In this document: positions 8,439-18,065 of the stretch, one piece after another
Position numbering within the stretch: position 1 is the first letter of the stretch
Layout of the letters: the number at the start of each line of letters is the position of its first letter
From: Alistipes sp.
Lineage (GTDB): Bacteria; Bacteroidota; Bacteroidia; Bacteroidales; Rikenellaceae
DNA length: 33,868 nucleotides
Assembly (NCBI GenBank): GCA_017555695.1
Contig: JAFZFX010000016.1
Span: 1 to 33,868 of the forward strand
Reading direction: 5' to 3'
Program-made: the position numbers and the translations under genes
The notes under the pieces: generated by a model
The model's database searches: none
Told to the model about the DNA's origin: nothing
Seen by the model: the letters and a program-made list of their open reading frames with translations, nothing else

Positions 8439-8469
8439 CAAATGTATGCAAAAATATTTATATCACAAA
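8439..8469 (-). promoter_or_regulatory. Promoter of the three-gene secreted-protein operon
   Basis: On the minus strand TTTG (8469-8466), a 19-bp spacer and TACATTTG (8446-8439) match the Bacteroidetes consensus. Initiation would fall near 8432, inside operator O1, leaving a leader of roughly 65 nt. Confidence 0.8.
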
Positions 8470-8518
8470 ATTTTTCGCTAAAAATTGCGATAATTGAGTT
8501 AATTTATTAATTTTACAC

Positions 8519-8538
8519 CATAACGGAGCATAATGGTT
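8519..8538. promoter_or_regulatory. Operator O2 for the GntR regulator (proposed)
   Basis: CATAACGGAGCATAATGGTT is the inverted partner of O1. It lies 36 bp upstream of the GntR start codon and just after a weak -7-like TAATTTTA (8509-8516 region), so it would support autorepression. The two sites are 83 bp apart, near eight helical turns, compatible with looping. Confidence 0.65.
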
Positions 8539-8574
8539 ACCAAATAACACTACTCACAAACGGCATAATAGAGT

Positions 8575-9579
8575 ATGAATTTCAAAATTGACCCACACAT
8601 CACAGACACTATATACAGCCAGTTGGCCTCGTTTATAGAGTTGGAAATCAGAAACGGCAATCTGGCCGTAGGCAACCGCCTGCTGTCGGTAAGTCAGGCG
8701 TGCGAGAACTATGGCGTATCGCGAGACACTGTGCTGATGGCATACAAGATGTTGCAGGAGCGTAACATTGTGACTTCACTCCCGGGCAAAGGTTTCTATG
8801 TAACTCGCAGCGGTGATATTGACAAAATTCGCCTATTCGCCATCTTCGATGCGATGAACCAATACAAGGAGACGCTATACCGTTCGTTTGTAGATGCGTT
8901 GGGAGAGAACTACGATGTAACAATCGCATTCCACTACTACAACGAAACTCTGTTCGACACACTTGTGGAGAATGCGCTGGGTAAATATGATTACTATGTG
9001 ATGGTGCCTCACTTCACAGGGGATGTAACACCTACACTCGACAAGATTGACGAGAGAAGGCTACTGCTATTAGATGCCTTTCCGAACAACTACTCGCGCA
9101 ACTGCGCTGCTGTATATCAGGATTTTTACAACGATTCATACAACGGACTCAAATGTCTGCTTGGGTCTCTACGAAAGTACAAGGCGCTACACATCGTCTA
9201 TAACGACAAATTCCAATATATGCCGTCGGGATATGTAGAGGGTGCTTATCGTTTTGCAGGCGAGTTCCGTCTGCCAGTCTACATCGAGCCAGGTTTTGAT
9301 ATGAACAACATAGAGGAGGGGCACTGTTATATGGCTATCTCGGAGCGAGATCTTGCTTCGTTCATAAAGGTAGTAATGACCCGCAAGTTGCAGGTTGGAC
9401 GCGACATAGGCCTTTTGAGTCTTGATGACACACCTCTAAAAGAGGTACTCATCGGCGGAATCACTACGCTGACCACCGACTTTGAGATGATGGGACGCAC
9501 CGCCGCGCAGTTCATCAAGAACGGCGAGCGCCGCCGTACGCCCAATCCGTGGAAACTATACGACAGAGGTAGTTTATAA
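8575..9579 (+). CDS. GntR-family regulator with periplasmic-binding-protein-like sensor
   Basis: The 334-residue protein has an N-terminal GntR winged helix (about residues 8-78), with the recognition region ENYGVSRDTVLMAYKMLQERNIV and the wing SLPGKGFYVT. The C-terminal ~250 residues resemble a LacI/ribose-binding-type sensor: FAIFDAMNQYKETLYRSFVDAL, then a closing segment LIGGITTLTTDFEMMGRTAAQFI. This GntR-plus-PBP architecture senses sugars or their derivatives in several Bacteroidetes carbohydrate loci. It is divergent from the secreted-protein operon, with one operator at each end of the shared 208-bp region, so it most likely represses that operon and itself. A strong terminator follows. 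The effector is unknown. Confidence 0.88.
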   Translation: MNFKIDPHITDTIYSQLASFIELEIRNGNLAVGNRLLSVSQACENYGVSRDTVLMAYKMLQERNIVTSLPGKGFYVTRSGDIDKIRLFAIFDAMNQYKETLYRSFVDALGENYDVTIAFHYYNETLFDTLVENALGKYDYYVMVPHFTGDVTPTLDKIDERRLLLLDAFPNNYSRNCAAVYQDFYNDSYNGLKCLLGSLRKYKALHIVYNDKFQYMPSGYVEGAYRFAGEFRLPVYIEPGFDMNNIEEGHCYMAISERDLASFIKVVMTRKLQVGRDIGLLSLDDTPLKEVLIGGITTLTTDFEMMGRTAAQFIKNGERRRTPNPWKLYDRGSL

Positions 9580-9600
9580 CACACACTCATATAACCTATT

Positions 9601-9641
9601 ATAGGGTAGCATCCAATAACGAATGCTACCCTATTTATTTA
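9601..9641 (+). terminator. Terminator of the GntR gene
   Basis: Perfect 12-bp arms ATAGGGTAGCAT (9601-9612) and ATGCTACCCTAT (9623-9634) with a 10-nt loop, then TTTATTTAT. Confidence 0.85.
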
Positions 9642-9669
9642 TGCCTCGCCACAGCCGAAATATAGGCAC

Positions 9670-9703
9670 AAAAAAAACGGCCACACCCGTCGGTGTAGCC
9701 GTT
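9670..9703 (-). terminator. Terminator of gapA
   Basis: On the minus strand a 12-bp stem (9692-9703 with 9676-9687, one G:U pair) closes a 4-nt loop and runs into a tract of eight U. Confidence 0.85.
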
Positions 9704-9725
9704 GCAGTATCTATTGTGCAATAGA

Positions 9726-10754
<1,029 letters not shown>

Positions 10755-10794
10755 TTATTTTGAAATTAAAACTTCTGTTACTTTTTTCACACCG

Positions 10795-10825
10795 CAAAAT
10801 TATATACTTTAAGTATATTAAGCAA
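10795..10825 (-). promoter_or_regulatory. gapA promoter with palindromic spacer
   Basis: On the minus strand TTG (10825-10823), a 20-bp spacer and TAATTTTG (10802-10795) fit the consensus. The spacer holds the 17-bp palindrome ATATACTT-T-AAGTATAT (10802-10818), a candidate repressor site. Confidence 0.7.
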
Positions 10826-10879
10826 GTAAAATATATTTTTTTTACCAACTTAACGCAGTTTTTTCGCTTTTGCAATCTC

Positions 10880-11665
10880 TTATCGGGCAATTTTGGCTCG
10901 TTTAGCCATTGCTGAGGCGAAGACAAAATCGTCCAACTCGCGGTTTTCGGTGTGGAAGATATCATCTTTGGTACCCTCCCACCACTTGTTGCCCTCGTGG
11001 ATGAAGACAATTTTCTCGCCAATCTCCATCACCGAGTTCATATCGTGGGTATTGATGATGGTGGTGATGTTATACTCCTTGGTGATGTCGTAAATCAGGT
11101 TATCGATAACGATTGATGTCTGCGGGTCAAGACCAGAGTTAGGCTCGTCGCAGAAGAGATAACGCGGATTCATCACGATGGCGCGGGCGATAGCGGCACG
11201 CTTGACCATACCACCACTCAACTCCGAAGGATAGAGATGGTGAGCGTGCTCAAGATTCACACGCTTCAGGCAGTAGTGAACGCGCTCAAGCTTCTCCTCC
11301 TCGCTCTGCTCTGTAAAGAGGTCGAGCGGCAACTTCACATTCTCTACAACGGTCGAAGCATCGAGCAACGCTCCGCCCTGGAAAATCATACCCACATCCT
11401 TGCGGATAGCCTTGCGGGTGCGGAAATCGAGTGTCGAGAAGCATATATCGTCATAATATATTGCACCCGAATCTACCTCGTGAAGGCCGACAAGACTCTT
11501 CAGCAGCACCGTCTTACCAGAGCCACTGCGACCGATTATAAGGTTGGTCTGACCCGTACCGAACTCTGTCGATATGTTATTGAGGATAGTTCTACCCTCA
11601 AACGACTTGATAATATTTTCAGCCTTAATCACGTGCGTAGAATTTGAGTTAATATTAGGTTGCAA
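10880..11665 (-). CDS. mlaF: MlaF-type ABC transporter ATPase (phospholipid transport)
   Basis: This 261-residue ABC ATPase carries Walker A GRSGSGKT (45-52), signature LSGGM (149-153) and Walker B YLFCDEP (169-175) followed by GLDP. It overlaps the upstream MlaE gene, so the pair encodes the inner-membrane part of an Mla-type ABC system that moves phospholipids between inner and outer membranes. The ATG at 11665 overlaps mlaE by 37 bp. A GTG at 11632 would give a GTGA 4-bp overlap and a protein starting MIKAENIIKSF, which aligns better with other MlaF N-termini; I keep the ATG but the GTG is a serious alternative. The substrate-binding MlaD is not in this window. Confidence 0.9.
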   Translation of the reverse strand: MQPNINSNSTHVIKAENIIKSFEGRTILNNISTEFGTGQTNLIIGRSGSGKTVLLKSLVGLHEVDSGAIYYDDICFSTLDFRTRKAIRKDVGMIFQGGALLDASTVVENVKLPLDLFTEQSEEEKLERVHYCLKRVNLEHAHHLYPSELSGGMVKRAAIARAIVMNPRYLFCDEPNSGLDPQTSIVIDNLIYDITKEYNITTIINTHDMNSVMEIGEKIVFIHEGNKWWEGTKDDIFHTENRELDDFVFASAMAKRAKIAR

Positions 11666-12369
11666 ATCATAATGGCGATAGAGCTTGACACAACGGCCTG
11701 AGTCGAAGCCTTACCGACTGCGAGCGATGTGCCCTTGGCATAGTAGCCACAATATGATGAAATGCTTGTGACAATGAAGGCAAAGAATGCCATCTTGACC
11801 AACGCATAAGAGATTTCATCGGGATAGAAGCAGTACATCAAGCCATCGATATAGTCCACAGGATTCATAATACCCGTTGCTGATGCGATGCCATAGCCAC
11901 CAGCAATACCTACAAGCATACTGAAGATAGCCAGAAACGGGAAGAAGAAAACTGTAGCAATAATCTTGGGCAAAATAAGATACGAGGCCGAATTGATACC
12001 CATAATCTCCAAGGCATCAATCTGCTCGGTGATACGCATAGTACCAATCTCTGAAGCGATATTCGAGCCCACCTTACCAGCCAGGATGAGCGCCACGACG
12101 GTAGATGAAAACTCCAGAATCATAACCTCACGCGTAGCGTAGCCAATCATATATTGGGGAATGAACGGCGACTCAAGCGTGATGGCCATCTGTAGCGTCA
12201 CAACGGCTCCGATAAACACCGAGATGATGGCTGTAAGACCTATGGAGTTAAGTCCCAGGGCCTCCATTTCGGACATAATACGCGAGTAGTAAATGCTTCG
12301 TCGCTCGGGACGCGAGAAGACCTTTTGCATAAGCAGCGTATATTGGCCTATGGATGCAAATAATTTCAT
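11629..12369 (-). CDS. mlaE: MlaE-type ABC transporter permease
   Basis: The 246-residue integral membrane protein has about five or six helices. It contains the MlaE-family cytoplasmic loop EIGTMRITEQIDALEIMGIN (about residues 107-126) with the conserved E..DAL.xMGI, and the nearby KVGSNIASEIG. It forms the membrane core for the MlaF ATPase encoded by the overlapping downstream gene. The upstream DUF4834 gene ends 55 bp away, and no promoter is seen between them, so the three genes are probably cotranscribed. Role in lipid asymmetry is from family knowledge. Confidence 0.92.
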   Translation of the reverse strand: MKLFASIGQYTLLMQKVFSRPERRSIYYSRIMSEMEALGLNSIGLTAIISVFIGAVVTLQMAITLESPFIPQYMIGYATREVMILEFSSTVVALILAGKVGSNIASEIGTMRITEQIDALEIMGINSASYLILPKIIATVFFFPFLAIFSMLVGIAGGYGIASATGIMNPVDYIDGLMYCFYPDEISYALVKMAFFAFIVTSISSYCGYYAKGTSLAVGKASTQAVVSSSIAIMICNLILTQILRT

Positions 12370-12424
12370 ACTCTTTGGGTTGTAAAAAATGGTTATTAAT
12401 TGGTGATTGTCGGTCTCTTAAAAA

Positions 12425-12814
12425 TTACTTCTTATCAGTTTTAACCTCTTCGAAATCAACATAATCACCCACATTATCATTAACACGCTTCTGCGGTTGC
12501 TGCGAGGTGGTATAGACCTTGACCTCGCCCTCTGAGTTGCGCGTTGTGTTGTTACGGTAGTATTGTTGCTGAGAGCGTGCCTGCTGCTGTGAGCGATTGG
12601 CATCGCGCTCCATATTGCGCGAGAGGCGGCGAAGTCTGAAGAGCATAAAAATCGGCACCGCAAGCAGTACGGCAAGACCGATGATGACGCCAATAAACAA
12701 CACACCAAATACCGACGGCGCGAAGACCATCAGCATAATGATGATGATTGTGGTAAGCGGGTTTCGCCTAACATAATCTATAATGGAGTCTATCAATAAC
12801 GACAAAAAATTCAT
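12425..12814 (-). CDS. DUF4834-like small membrane protein
   Basis: The 129-residue protein has two adjacent hydrophobic segments at about 20-55 (TTIIIIMLMVFAPSVFGVLF and GVIIGLAVLLAVPIFMLF). A basic, Gln/Asn-rich linker follows (RSQQQARSQQQYYRNN), then a conserved-looking tail VGDYVDFEEV. The tail and layout match the Bacteroidetes DUF4834 family, whose function is unknown. The C-terminal tail is probably cytoplasmic. It precedes mlaE-mlaF and may be cotranscribed with them, which would suggest a link with the cell envelope, but this is inference. Confidence 0.75.
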   Translation of the reverse strand: MNFLSLLIDSIIDYVRRNPLTTIIIIMLMVFAPSVFGVLFIGVIIGLAVLLAVPIFMLFRLRRLSRNMERDANRSQQQARSQQQYYRNNTTRNSEGEVKVYTTSQQPQKRVNDNVGDYVDFEEVKTDKK

Positions 12815-12857
12815 AGTCTACACAGTGTTTATCCCTTGTTGTTTGAATAAATCCTCG

Positions 12858-12865
12858 CAAAATTA
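12858..12865 (-). promoter_or_regulatory. -7 element for the DUF4834-mlaEF operon
   Basis: TAATTTTG on the minus strand, about 45 bp before the DUF4834 start. No clear -33 element. Confidence 0.5.
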
Positions 12866-12918
12866 CAAAAAAAACGCCATTCCGAGAAATATATGCTCGT
12901 AGTATGGATAAAATGTAT

Positions 12919-12926
12919 TAATTTTG
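12919..12926 (+). promoter_or_regulatory. -7 element of purB
   Basis: TAATTTTG, 28 bp upstream of the purB ATG. No good -33 match. Confidence 0.5.
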
Positions 12927-12953
12927 ATGCCAAATAAACTTATTTAAGAAGAT

Positions 12954-14297
12954 ATGTCACATCAACTTTTATCAATTTCACCGGTCGATGGCCGTTATAA
13001 CAAAGTAACGGCAGTTTTGTCGGATTATTTTTCGGAGTATGCACTTATTCGTTACCGAGTGCGTGTAGAGGTAGAGTACTTCATCGCATTGTGCAAGTTG
13101 CCATTGCCTCAGTTGGCAGGCGTGCCCGAGTCGGCTCACGACGAGTTGCGCAAGCTCTACACCGAGTTTACTATGGAGGACGCTCTGCATGTAAAGGAGA
13201 TTGAGAGCGTAACAAACCACGATGTTAAGGCTGTCGAGTATCTGTTGAAGGAGAAGTTGGAGCAGCTGGGTCTGAACGACTACCGCGAGTTCGTACACTT
13301 CGGCTTGACATCACAGGATATCAACAACACTGCCACTCCGCTTCTGTTGGAGGAGGCTTTGGGTCAGGTATATCTGCCTGCACTGCACGAGTTGGTAGAT
13401 AAGATTTACTCTCTGGCCGAGCAGTGGGAGGATGTGCCTATGTTGGCTCACACTCACGGTCAGCCCGCATCACCCACACGCCTGGGTAAGGAGTTCAAGG
13501 TATTCGTAGAGCGTCTCGAGCGTCAGATTGACCTTTTGCAGGATATCGAGCCTATGGCTAAGTTCGGCGGTGCTACAGGCGGTTTCAACGCTCACAATGT
13601 GGCTTATCCCGAGATTGACTGGGTAGAGTTTGGTAACAACTTCGTTGATTCACTCGGTCTGGTGCGCGCACAGTACACTACACAGATTGAGCACTACGAC
13701 AACCTGGCAGCGACTTTCGATGCACTCAAGCGCATCAATACAATCTTGACTGACCTTGCTCGCGATATGTGGACATATATCTCTATGGAGTACTTCCGCC
13801 AGCAGGTTAAGAAGGGTGAGGTTGGTTCAAGCGCAATGCCTCACAAGGTTAATCCCATCGACTTCGAGAATGCCGAGGGTAACTTTGGTGTAGCAAATGC
13901 CATCTACGAGCACCTCGCAGCGAAGCTCCCCATCTCGCGTATGCAGCGCGACCTTACAGACTCAACCGTATTGCGTAATGTAGGTGTACCCGTTGCACAT
14001 ACACTCATCGGCTTTGCATCACTGCAGAAGGGTCTGGGTAAGGTAATCCTCAACGCCGAGGCGTTGGCTGCCGACCTGGAGGATAACTGGGCTGTTGTTG
14101 CCGAGGCTATGCAGACAATCCTGCGCCGCGAGGCATACCCCAACCCCTACGAGGCATTGAAGGCTCTGACTCGTACAGGCGGTCACATCACCGAGCAGAC
14201 TATCAAGGAGTTTGTCGAGGGTCTGGATGTATCAGAGAACGTTAAGGCCGAGCTCCGTGCTATCACTCCCCACAATTATGTAGGTGTAGTGAAGTAA
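12954..14297 (+). CDS. purB: Adenylosuccinate lyase
   Basis: The 447-residue protein is a full-length member of the fumarase/aspartase superfamily. Conserved regions are TSQDINNTA (119-127), HTHGQPASPT with the catalytic histidine near 168, and the signature loop SSAMPHKVNPIDFENAEGN (292-310) with the mobile catalytic serine. It cleaves adenylosuccinate to AMP and SAICAR to AICAR in purine synthesis. Its length and the 'PIDFENAEGN' variant place it in the E. coli-like PurB clade. Monocistronic, with its own terminator; no purine riboswitch is seen in the short leader. Confidence 0.97.
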   Translation: MSHQLLSISPVDGRYNKVTAVLSDYFSEYALIRYRVRVEVEYFIALCKLPLPQLAGVPESAHDELRKLYTEFTMEDALHVKEIESVTNHDVKAVEYLLKEKLEQLGLNDYREFVHFGLTSQDINNTATPLLLEEALGQVYLPALHELVDKIYSLAEQWEDVPMLAHTHGQPASPTRLGKEFKVFVERLERQIDLLQDIEPMAKFGGATGGFNAHNVAYPEIDWVEFGNNFVDSLGLVRAQYTTQIEHYDNLAATFDALKRINTILTDLARDMWTYISMEYFRQQVKKGEVGSSAMPHKVNPIDFENAEGNFGVANAIYEHLAAKLPISRMQRDLTDSTVLRNVGVPVAHTLIGFASLQKGLGKVILNAEALAADLEDNWAVVAEAMQTILRREAYPNPYEALKALTRTGGHITEQTIKEFVEGLDVSENVKAELRAITPHNYVGVVK

Positions 14298-14325
14298 TCG
14301 GACTATAGGTCTAACTACAAATAGC

Positions 14326-14369
14326 ATAGGGTTGCCGACTCGAGAGGTCTGGCAACCCTATTTTCTTTT
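14326..14369 (+). terminator. Terminator of purB
   Basis: Perfect 11-bp arms ATAGGGTTGCC (14326-14336) and GGCAACCCTAT (14351-14361) around a 14-nt loop, then TTTCTTTT. It may also help stop the convergent GH92 transcript. Confidence 0.8.
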
Positions 14370-14382
14370 CACACAAACTGCA

Positions 14383-16689
14383 TCAGTGCGTCAACTCGTG
14401 CAACATAGATTGCGGGCGGGCTTCGGGCGCTACACCCCACGACAGATTAGGCTCGGCACCCATATCGAAACAGAGGGTGTTGTCGCCACTGAAAATCTCG
14501 TCGTGCGCCAGCCAGTTACGGTTATATGGTTTGCCGTTCAGAGTAACCGACTGCACATAGCAGTTCTCGCGCGAAGCGTTAGGAGCTAAGATGGTAAGTG
14601 TTCCGTTGCGGTGTTTAAGTTTTAACTCCTTGAACATTGGGCTACCAATGCAGTAGACTCCCTGGCCGTGAGTCATAGGATAGAAGCCCATAGCGCTCAT
14701 CACATACCACGCCGACATCTGGCCACCATCGTCGTTGCCACACATTCCGTAGGGCTTGGTGCTGTAGAGCGTATATAACACATCGCTGATTCGTTTCTGC
14801 CCCTTCCACGGCTGGCCTATGTAATTGTAGATGTAGAGCGTGTGGTGTCCCGGTTCGTTGCCGTGAGCATATTGGCCTATACGACCCGTGATGTCGGGTG
14901 CCGGGTTAGGGCCGTGAAGTTCCGAGCTGACGGTAAAGAGCGAATCGAGCTTCTCGGCAAAGATATCCTCCCCGCCATACAGTTCAGCGAGTCCCGCAAT
15001 GTCGTGCGGCACAAAGAAGCTCCACTGCCACGATGTACCCTCACAGAAGTCATCATCAGGCTGGTAGTGATTGGAGTAGAATGGGTCGAAAGGCGTACGC
15101 CACGAGCCATCAGAGAGGCGGCCTCGCATAAAGTTGATGCTCTTATCGAAGAGGTTTTTATATCGGGCAGCGCGCTCGATATAGAGTTTGTAGTCATCGT
15201 CACGCCCCAACATTCGGGCCATCTGCGCGATACACCAATCGGCGTAACAATACTCCAGAGTCTTCGACACAGATGTTATCTCCTTATCGCAGGGGACATA
15301 GCCGTATTGATTGTAGTAGCGCGCCCCACGAAAATCACGCAGAAAATAGCCGAATGTATCGCGGTTAGCCGAGGCCTTCATAGCCTCGAACACCGCCTCA
15401 GCATCGTAGTCGCGGATTCCCTTCGAATAGGCATCGGCAATGACGGGCATAGAGTTGTAACCAATCATACACATCGTCTCGACACCAGCCAGCAACCATA
15501 TAGGTAACTGTCCGCAGTGGCGGTAGTGCTCGAGCATAGTCTTCACCAGATCGTTGGTGACTTCGGGGTGTAGAATATTCATCAACGGGATCTGCGTGCG
15601 GAAAGTATCCCACGGGCTAAAGACGCCACCGTAGTAATTGAAACGACCCTTATAGACTTTGCTATCCGACGAGCGGTAATGGCCCGTCACATCAGAATAG
15701 AGTTGTGGGTAGAGGTGGGCGAAGTAGAGGCAAGTATAGAATACCTCCTTCTGTGGGGTTGTGGCATCGCCGATCTCGATAGCCGAAAGTGTATCATTCC
15801 ACAAAGAGTATGTCGCTCGGCGCACCTCGTCGAAATCCCAAGTGCGAATCTCGGCCTTGAGGTTCTTTCGCGCCCCTTCGCAGCTGACGGGCGAGATGCC
15901 CACACGCGCAACAACGGCACGGTCGGCCTCGCCGAAGTCAAGTACCATCTTTAGTTTTGTACCGTCAGCCGATGTTGCCCCCTCCAGCAGGGAGTCGCAG
16001 CTGAATATTTTGCACCCCACTATTGGCTCCGAGAACTCGGCGTAAAAGTATGCGTGCTGCTCGGGCGCCCAACCGTTTGTTATGCGGTAGCCACAAATGG
16101 TGCGCTTATTGATGAGCTTGATGTGTGAAAGTCGCACAGTATCGAAATCTTCCTCGGGGATAATGGTGCAAGCGTGCTCACTACCGTGGCGCAAATCGAT
16201 GATTACTTGACGGCCTCCGCCCTCTGGATAGTTGTAGCGGTGCATACCACAGCACTGTGTGGCGGTGAGTTCAGCCTCGATGTTGGTATCTAATAGCGAC
16301 ACCCGATAATAGCCAGGCTCGACATACTCCTTATCGTGCGAGAATCGGCTCGCTACCCTATCGGGACAACTCCCACTATCCAACCACGCGGGGTCGGTTA
16401 GCGGAAAGAACATTATATCCTGGAAGTCGGTTCCACCCATACCCGACTTGTGGGTATGGCTAAAGCCGTAGATGTAGGAGTGTTCGTAGAGATAACCCGA
16501 AGCCGAAAAGAATGTATCGGGGCACAACTCTACCATTCCGAAGGGTGCAGCGGCAACGGGTGCCACATAGCCGTTGTTGGTGGTTCCCATCATCGGACGC
16601 ACCAACTCAACGGGGCGCTGCGGGGTATTTTCTTGTGCCACCAACAAGAGTGGCGACAACATAAAGAGCAGAAGTAATATTCGTTTCAT
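14383..16689 (-). CDS. Secreted GH92 alpha-mannosidase
   Basis: The 768-residue protein has a signal peptide (about 1-19, ending LLLVAQ). The N-terminal beta-sandwich carries FSHTHKSGMGGTDFQDIMF (76-94). The catalytic (alpha/alpha)6 barrel has the acid E550 in CEGTSWQWSFFVPHD, HGNEPGHHTLYIYNY (609-623), and the basic motif GNDDGGQMSAWYVMSAMGFYP (651-671). GH92 enzymes are calcium-dependent exo-mannosidases that invert configuration and trim alpha-mannose from N-glycans or yeast mannan. Linkage specificity cannot be read here. No lipobox, so it is probably periplasmic. It stands alone with no SusCD pair nearby and has its own -7 element. Confidence 0.95.
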   Translation of the reverse strand: MKRILLLLFMLSPLLLVAQENTPQRPVELVRPMMGTTNNGYVAPVAAAPFGMVELCPDTFFSASGYLYEHSYIYGFSHTHKSGMGGTDFQDIMFFPLTDPAWLDSGSCPDRVASRFSHDKEYVEPGYYRVSLLDTNIEAELTATQCCGMHRYNYPEGGGRQVIIDLRHGSEHACTIIPEEDFDTVRLSHIKLINKRTICGYRITNGWAPEQHAYFYAEFSEPIVGCKIFSCDSLLEGATSADGTKLKMVLDFGEADRAVVARVGISPVSCEGARKNLKAEIRTWDFDEVRRATYSLWNDTLSAIEIGDATTPQKEVFYTCLYFAHLYPQLYSDVTGHYRSSDSKVYKGRFNYYGGVFSPWDTFRTQIPLMNILHPEVTNDLVKTMLEHYRHCGQLPIWLLAGVETMCMIGYNSMPVIADAYSKGIRDYDAEAVFEAMKASANRDTFGYFLRDFRGARYYNQYGYVPCDKEITSVSKTLEYCYADWCIAQMARMLGRDDDYKLYIERAARYKNLFDKSINFMRGRLSDGSWRTPFDPFYSNHYQPDDDFCEGTSWQWSFFVPHDIAGLAELYGGEDIFAEKLDSLFTVSSELHGPNPAPDITGRIGQYAHGNEPGHHTLYIYNYIGQPWKGQKRISDVLYTLYSTKPYGMCGNDDGGQMSAWYVMSAMGFYPMTHGQGVYCIGSPMFKELKLKHRNGTLTILAPNASRENCYVQSVTLNGKPYNRNWLAHDEIFSGDNTLCFDMGAEPNLSWGVAPEARPQSMLHELTH

Positions 16690-16714
16690 CGGCTACGAAA
16701 AGGTTAATATCTCT

Positions 16715-16722
16715 ACAAATAT
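16715..16722 (-). promoter_or_regulatory. -7 element of the GH92 gene
   Basis: TATATTTG on the minus strand, 26 bp before the GH92 start codon; no clear -33. Confidence 0.55.
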
Positions 16723-16820
16723 ACAATTTTTTAGCTCGACTTCACCATCTGCCGCCACCAAATATTCGTTATAATATTGTATTACAGCGCCCGACCGCTC
16801 TTTTTCTTGAAAAAAAATCG

Positions 16821-16828
16821 TATATTTG
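16821..16828 (+). promoter_or_regulatory. -7 element of the acyltransferase gene
   Basis: TATATTTG, 42 bp upstream of the start codon, preceded by an A-rich tract; -33 not convincing. Confidence 0.55.
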
Positions 16829-16869
16829 TTAAAATCAAAAATTGGCTAAAACTAAAAACCTAAAAAAAT

Positions 16870-18006
16870 ATGAACACCCAAAATTCAAACCGCATTGTTT
16901 GGGTCGATCTACTTCGACTCATCGCTATGTTGATGGTCATTACAGCCCATTGCGCCGATATGTATAACGCAGCACCTCAAGATGACCCTATGGGCGGATT
17001 TTGGGGCGCGTTCATTGGCTCATTTATGCGTCCGAGCGTGCCTCTGTTCGCAATGATGACGGGACTCTTGCTGTTGCCCCTCAAGGGCTCGGCTACCGAC
17101 TTCTACCGCAAGCGCATCCCCCGCGTGGTGATTCCTATGGTGGTGTGGTCGGTGATAAACTACATGATTCCGTGGCTGACGGGTGTCATCGGTATGGACA
17201 AATCGGTTATCTCGGTGATGTTCCCCTATGTATATGAGCCGTCGCAGGAGCTGAGTGAGGCGATAAGCAACATCTCGATGATTCCGTTCACATTCAACTT
17301 CTACACCACACATATGTGGTACCTCTATATGCTCATCGGCCTCTACTTCTTTATACCCTTCTTCTCGGCGTGGGTCGAGAAGGGTGACCAGAAGTTGAAC
17401 AAGACCTACCTCATTCTGTGGGGTGCGTCGCTGATGCTGCCATACTTGAGAATTCTCATCGACGCACTAATCTTCGGCGAGTGCCACTGGAACGCCTACG
17501 GCACACTCCACTACTTTGCTGGTTTCACGGGATATCTGCTGCTGGGATACCTGCTGGCCAAGGGCAACCCCATGACGACACGCAAGATTGTGGCATTGGG
17601 TATTTTGCTCTATTTCGCTGGTTACATAATCACATATACGGGCTTCTCAACCGTTGCCGAGCAGTACACCTACGCCGAGGCTCCCGAGCTGTCGCAGCTC
17701 TTCTGGCAGTTCTGTTCGCCCAATGTGGCACTGATGGCCATAGGCGTATTCCTGATTGTACAACGCATCAAGATTAACTCTCCGAAAGTGCAGGCCGTAT
17801 TGGCAAGCACCACAAAGTGCAGCTTCGGCGCATATCTGATGCACTACGCCATCATCGGCCCCGTTATTCTGGTGATTCTGCCGTTGCACCTACCCACTCC
17901 GTTGAGCGTGTTATGCAGCGCAGCCCTTGTCTTTGCTATATGCTGGGCGCTGACCGCGTTGATTTATAAAATCGCACCCCGCTGGGCAAAGTATATTGTG
18001 GGATAA
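16870..18006 (+). CDS. Acyltransferase family 3 integral membrane protein
   Basis: The 378-residue protein has about ten membrane helices. It opens with RIVWVDLLRLIAMLMVITAH, the acyltransferase-3 start with the catalytic histidine near residue 27; the arginine and basic loop YRKRIPRVVIP near 80-90 also fit. This family (PF01757, OafA/WecH/WbbJ-like) O-acylates cell-surface sugars or other extracytoplasmic acceptors using acyl-CoA from the cytoplasm. No glycan-synthesis genes lie nearby, so the acceptor is unknown. It is divergent from the GH92 gene and appears monocistronic; no strong terminator follows. Confidence 0.9.
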   Translation: MNTQNSNRIVWVDLLRLIAMLMVITAHCADMYNAAPQDDPMGGFWGAFIGSFMRPSVPLFAMMTGLLLLPLKGSATDFYRKRIPRVVIPMVVWSVINYMIPWLTGVIGMDKSVISVMFPYVYEPSQELSEAISNISMIPFTFNFYTTHMWYLYMLIGLYFFIPFFSAWVEKGDQKLNKTYLILWGASLMLPYLRILIDALIFGECHWNAYGTLHYFAGFTGYLLLGYLLAKGNPMTTRKIVALGILLYFAGYIITYTGFSTVAEQYTYAEAPELSQLFWQFCSPNVALMAIGVFLIVQRIKINSPKVQAVLASTTKCSFGAYLMHYAIIGPVILVILPLHLPTPLSVLCSAALVFAICWALTALIYKIAPRWAKYIVG

Positions 18007-18065
18007 TCTCTTCTCGTTTCTGAAAAAATTTAGATTGCATAAGACGGGGGAGGTGTGGTCTTTTT

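Noticed and set aside
13904-14143. Minus-strand open frame inside purB
   Set aside because: Shadow of a highly biased, conserved gene; no homology or start signals.
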